This document shows, piece after piece, positions 5,167-8,313 of a stretch of DNA of 8,313 bases. The number at the start of each line of letters is the position of its first letter. Positions within the stretch are counted from its first letter, which is position 1. Location: NCBI GenBank assembly GCA_003561495.1, contig PWWM01000169.1:1-8313 (forward strand), read 5' to 3'. This DNA comes from Gammaproteobacteria bacterium (GTDB taxonomy: Bacteria > Pseudomonadota > Gammaproteobacteria > Xanthomonadales > Wenzhouxiangellaceae). Under the pieces are notes generated by a model that did not search any database, was not told the origin of the DNA, and was given only the letters and a program-made list of their open reading frames with translations. The translations under genes were made by a program, and so were the position numbers.

Positions 5167-7434
5167 TCAGGCCGGATCGACGCCACCGCCGGCGGCCCGT
5201 TCGATGATTTGACCATAGCTGATCACGGCATCGTTGACCGGCAGAATTTCCGGCAGGCAGGGCTGAAAACCGGCATCGGTCAGGCGGCTCGTCACGCCGG
5301 CGCCCAGCACCGCGTTCTGAAACACCCCGCCGCCCAGGCCCACTTGGGTGAATTCGTATTCTGCCGCCAGCCGTTTCGCCTGCGCGACCAGGCCGTTGAT
5401 CATGGCCTGGTGAAAGCCGGCGGCGCGATTGGCCGCCGGGATGTGCTGATCGGCCAGCCATGCCATCAGCTTTGACCAGTCGGCACGAATCAGGCCTTCT
5501 TCATCCGTGATCAGCTCAAGGGACGGAGCGTCATCGGCAGTGCCGTTCTTCGACAAGGCTTCCAGCCAGGCCGGGCCCTGGCCTTCATAACTGGCTTCAA
5601 GCGCGGTACCGGTCAGCGCCGCGGCGCCATCGAACAGTCGCCCGGCCGCGCTGGTCCAGGGGCTGGCCAGGCCGGTGTCCCAGGCGCGCCTGAGTAGCGG
5701 ATCGAAATCCGGCGCACCGGACCAGTCAAAGCCGGCATGCCAGGACAGCGACAGTGCGGTGCGCCAGGGCTGGCGCGTGACCTGGTCGCCGCCGGGCAGG
5801 CGAAAGGGTTTGAGCGAGGCCACGCGCCGCCATTGTCCCGGCCGCCCGAAATAGGTTTCGCCACCCCACAGACTGCCGTCGCGGCCATAGCCCACGCCAT
5901 CCCAGGCAAACACCAGCATGTCCTCATCGACCCGGTCGAACTCTCCGGCAATCGCCGAGGCATGGGCCTCGTGGTGAAAGACCCGTCGATAGGGCAGCCC
6001 CGAATCGCGCACATGGCGGCTGTTGGGAAAGTCCGGGTGGGCATCGCAGACCAGTTGCCGGGCCTGGATGCCGTACAAGCTCTGCAGATCGGTGGTGACC
6101 TGGCGAAACACCTCGACCGCGCGCGGGCTGTCCAGCTCGCCGATATGCGGCGAGACCACCACCCGTTTTTTCCAGGCCAGGGCCACGGTGTTTTTCAGGA
6201 AAGCGCCGACGGCCAGCGTCGGTTCATCCAGTTCCAGCGGCAGTTCCAGCTCCAGCGGCGCATTGCCGCGGCCCAGGCGGATCGGCCGCACACGGCCGGC
6301 AATGGAGCGACAGACCGGGTCATCGGCCGGTCGCTGGATGGGTCGGTTGTGATGAACAAAGGCATCGGCGACATCACAAAGCCGGGCTTCGACGTCGGCT
6401 GGATCGGTCAGCACCGGCTCACCGCTGAGATTGCCCGAAGTGGCCACGATGGGCCGGTCCAGTCCTTTCAGTAGCAGGTGGTGTAATGGACTGTAAGGCA
6501 GCATCAGCCCGACCTCGCCCAGCCCGGGTGCGATGCTCGGCGCGAGCTGGGCGCATAAGCGAATCGGCGCCAGCACGATGGGCCGTTGCGGATCGGCCAG
6601 GCTGGCGGCAATCCCGGCATCGAGTTCGGCCAGCTCACGCGCGCCATCCAGGCCATCTTCACCACGCATCGGCACCATCACCGCCAGCGGTTTGTCGGGA
6701 CGATGCTTGCGCCGGCGCAGCGCGGCCACGGCGGATTCATTGCCGGCATCGCAGACCAGGTGATAACCGCCGACGCCACGCACCGCCAGCACCTTGCCGG
6801 CCTGGATGCGTTCGATGGCTGCCGCGATCACGGTTTCATTGTCCTCGGTGACCTGGCCATCTTCGACCAATCTTAATGAGGGGCCGCACTCCGCGCAGGC
6901 CAGCGGCTGGGCATGGAAGCGCCGGTCCAGCGGGTTGCTGTACTCTGCATGACAGTCCGGGCACAGCGGAAAATCGCGCAGCGTTGTGTTGGGCCGGTCA
7001 TACGGCATGGCCCGGATAATGGTGTAACGCGGTCCGCACTGGGTGCAGTTGATAAAGGGATAGCGATAACGGCGCTCATCCGGATCGCTGACCTCGGCCA
7101 GGCAGTCATCGCACATGAACTGATCGGGTGGGACGTGAATTTCCGGCTCGGCATCGGCCTGGCTGGGACGAATCACGAAGGCCGAATGCGGCTCGGCCTG
7201 AACCGGATGATCGGCCAGCAGTTCGGGCCGGGCCAGCGGCGGAGCCCGATCAATGACCTGGCGGACGAAGTCTTCAAGCTGCTGTTCGCTGCCCTGGATT
7301 TCGGTCTCGACCACGCCGGCGGCGTTGTACACCCAGCCGGTCAGGTTGAGCTCGTGGGCCAGTCGGTAGACGAAGGGCCGAAATCCCACCCCCTGGACCC
7401 GACCGCCGATGGTGACGTGCCGGGTCGCGCTCAC
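5167..7434 (-). CDS. hypF: Hydrogenase maturation carbamoyltransferase HypF
   Basis: HypF converts carbamoyl phosphate and ATP to carbamoyl-adenylate and transfers the carbamoyl group to the C-terminal Cys of HypE, the first step of cyanide-ligand synthesis. All domains are present in its 755 aa (E. coli about 750). The acylphosphatase domain holds GRVQGVGFRPFVYRLA at 11-26. Four CxxC pairs (Cys108/111, 130/133, 158/161, 180/183) give the classical X18-X24-X18 double zinc finger. A YrdC-like domain spans about 195-390 (GVGGYHLVCDA, KHRPDKPLAVM, ATSGNLSGEP). The Kae1-like domain runs from about 395 to the end, with VGAFLKNT, FHHEAH at 486-491, DGVGYGRDGSLWGGE at 512-526 and GGGVFQNAVL at 711-720. 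The HxxxH metal-type pair (His487, His491) is kept, while the middle residue is Glu rather than the common His. The start is GTG, overlapping the hypX stop as GTGA with no Shine-Dalgarno, so reinitiation after hypX translation is likely. Confidence 0.97.
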   Translation of the reverse strand: MSATRHVTIGGRVQGVGFRPFVYRLAHELNLTGWVYNAAGVVETEIQGSEQQLEDFVRQVIDRAPPLARPELLADHPVQAEPHSAFVIRPSQADAEPEIHVPPDQFMCDDCLAEVSDPDERRYRYPFINCTQCGPRYTIIRAMPYDRPNTTLRDFPLCPDCHAEYSNPLDRRFHAQPLACAECGPSLRLVEDGQVTEDNETVIAAAIERIQAGKVLAVRGVGGYHLVCDAGNESAVAALRRRKHRPDKPLAVMVPMRGEDGLDGARELAELDAGIAASLADPQRPIVLAPIRLCAQLAPSIAPGLGEVGLMLPYSPLHHLLLKGLDRPIVATSGNLSGEPVLTDPADVEARLCDVADAFVHHNRPIQRPADDPVCRSIAGRVRPIRLGRGNAPLELELPLELDEPTLAVGAFLKNTVALAWKKRVVVSPHIGELDSPRAVEVFRQVTTDLQSLYGIQARQLVCDAHPDFPNSRHVRDSGLPYRRVFHHEAHASAIAGEFDRVDEDMLVFAWDGVGYGRDGSLWGGETYFGRPGQWRRVASLKPFRLPGGDQVTRQPWRTALSLSWHAGFDWSGAPDFDPLLRRAWDTGLASPWTSAAGRLFDGAAALTGTALEASYEGQGPAWLEALSKNGTADDAPSLELITDEEGLIRADWSKLMAWLADQHIPAANRAAGFHQAMINGLVAQAKRLAAEYEFTQVGLGGGVFQNAVLGAGVTSRLTDAGFQPCLPEILPVNDAVISYGQIIERAAGGGVDPA

Positions 7435-8312
7435 GGGGCCGGCCGTGTCCGCCGGGCCGACTTGCCGACCCGGTGGCGATGTCGGGCCAGATACAGCGGC
7501 GTCCAGGCATGCGGTGTGCGCCGGACCAGGCGGTAGCGGGCCACATGATAAGAAGGGTCGAAGCCGTAGAAATTCAGGCGCATGCGCTCCAGCTCCTCGG
7601 CGCGGTACTCGGTCAGGGGTTTTTCAGCCTCGTCGCGTTCACGTTGTGCCTGCTTGGCTTCAATGGCCTGCTGCCAGTTCTCGCCGGCCAGTTCAGTGGC
7701 CTGCTCGAGCACGTACTGATCAAAGTCTTCCGGATTACCGGGTCCGGCCTGATCGATCAGCCCCAGCTCGGCGGCCTGGCTTGCCAGCATGGGCAGACGA
7801 TGGCCCATGACCTGATCGATGCCATCGACGCCCACCCGGCGCGGCAGCAGGTAGGTCCACAACTCCGAGCCGTACAGGTTGCCCATGTTCTTGTAATGCG
7901 GATTCAGCACCACGCCGCTGCGCGCCCACACCCGGTCGGCGGCCAAAGCCAGGAACACCCCGCCGGCCGCGGCATTGCCACGCAAGGCGCTGATGGTGAG
8001 CTTGTCGGTGGTGGTCAAGATGGCCTCGGCCAGGTCATCCATGGCGTTGATATTGGCCCAGGATTCATCGGCTGCGCTTTCGGCCGCCTCGATGGAATTC
8101 AGGTCCATGCCGTTGGACCAGAAGTCACTGCCACCGGCCAGCACGATGACCCGCGCCGTGCTCCGGCGGACTTCGCGCCAGGCGGCCAGCAGGGCCTGAC
8201 AATCCAGGGTGCTCATGGCGCCGTTATAGAAATCGAACTCGATCACGCCCACCGAGCCGGTTTCGCGGTAGCGGATTGGACCACGGCCCGTCGCCAGGTC
8301 CGGCTCCAGGCT
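7431..8312 (-). CDS. hypX: HypX/HoxX, C-terminal enoyl-CoA hydratase-like domain (5'-truncated by window edge)
   Basis: HypX supplies the CO ligand of the [NiFe]-hydrogenase iron under aerobic conditions. An N-terminal formyltransferase-like domain moves formyl from formyl-tetrahydrofolate to CoA, and a C-terminal crotonase-like domain releases CO from formyl-CoA. Only the C-terminal 293 residues are visible. The frame is open to the right edge, and the GTG at 8252 is an internal Val inside IRYRETGSVGVIEFDFYNGAMST, so the start lies outside. Crotonase elements include DFWSNGMDLNSIE and RGNAAAGGVFLALAADRVW (oxyanion-hole type). VVLNPHYKNMGNLYGSELW followed by TYLLPRRVG is the stretch that points to HypX rather than a fatty-acid enoyl-CoA hydratase. 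An Arg-rich tail precedes the stop. The stop overlaps the hypF start, and the downstream genes are hypF and hypE, which supports the assignment. The N-terminal domain cannot be checked here. Confidence 0.92.
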   Translation of the reverse strand, partial: SLEPDLATGRGPIRYRETGSVGVIEFDFYNGAMSTLDCQALLAAWREVRRSTARVIVLAGGSDFWSNGMDLNSIEAAESAADESWANINAMDDLAEAILTTTDKLTISALRGNAAAGGVFLALAADRVWARSGVVLNPHYKNMGNLYGSELWTYLLPRRVGVDGIDQVMGHRLPMLASQAAELGLIDQAGPGNPEDFDQYVLEQATELAGENWQQAIEAKQAQRERDEAEKPLTEYRAEELERMRLNFYGFDPSYHVARYRLVRRTPHAWTPLYLARHRHRVGKSARRTRPAP

Positions 8313-8313
8313 G

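Noticed and set aside
4119..5216. hypE read as selD (selenophosphate synthetase), or as a 365-aa protein starting at 5216
   Set aside because: The fold family is shared, but the C-terminal PRIC and the HGNGG start are HypE features, and hypF lies directly upstream. The 26 extra codons would overlap the hypF 3' end, and their sequence is not family-like.
6229..6258. Short imperfect repeat (CAGTTCCAGCGG-type units) in hypF
   Set aside because: It encodes the Pro/Leu/Glu linker between the YrdC-like and Kae1-like domains, where HypF proteins are often low in complexity. No sign of an independent element.
5737..6474. Open frame (245 codons) on the + strand antisense to hypF
   Set aside because: It lies wholly inside hypF, with no family features and no ribosome site noticed. 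Open antisense frames are expected at this GC content.
7431..8252. A stand-alone enoyl-CoA hydratase starting at GTG 8252
   Set aside because: The frame stays open to the window edge through a conserved run (IRYRETGSVGVIEFDF), and the HypX-specific segment NPHYKNMGNLYGSE is present. This is the C-terminal half of a longer protein.

Overview
This GC-rich, densely coded window most resembles a gammaproteobacterial chromosome. The lineage call is inferred from the TrhO, HypF, HypE, DHFR and MenA protein types and the tight gene packing; the sequence contains no rRNA or marker that fixes it. I see no transposase, integrase, CRISPR array, tRNA or rRNA. The window edges cut two genes: trhO on the left and hypX on the right.

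Left part, + strand (1-1863): the 3' end of trhO (tRNA U34 hydroxylase, rhodanese-type) overlaps by ATGA the start of an MscS-family mechanosensitive channel gene. Only 6 bp separate the channel stop from the stop of a convergent gene on the - strand (1870-2511) for an ECF sigma factor of the ECF-SigC/TIGR02999-like type. No anti-sigma factor or protein kinase partner lies next to the sigma gene. It is divergent from folA (dihydrofolate reductase, + strand, 2607-3116) across 95 bp, which hold a weak candidate promoter and a small hairpin. folA then converges on the - strand block across a 79-bp gap in which I find no clear terminator.

Right part, - strand (3196 to the right edge), read right to left: hypX (C-terminal half only), hypF, hypE, then a menA-like prenyltransferase gene. 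hypX and hypF overlap by GTGA, hypF and hypE are 28 nt apart, and hypE and menA are 17 nt apart, so this is very probably one operon. HypF and HypE make the cyanide ligands of the [NiFe]-hydrogenase active site. HypX makes the CO ligand from a formyl-folate donor under aerobic conditions. The three ligand-making enzymes are therefore stacked head to tail, and the last gene is a MenA-type enzyme of menaquinone synthesis, a possible electron acceptor for an uptake hydrogenase. The hydrogenase structural genes and hypA, hypB, hypC and hypD are not in the window.

The most interesting content is the hypX-hypF-hypE-menA arrangement. Every gene belongs to a known family; I found no clearly undescribed system.
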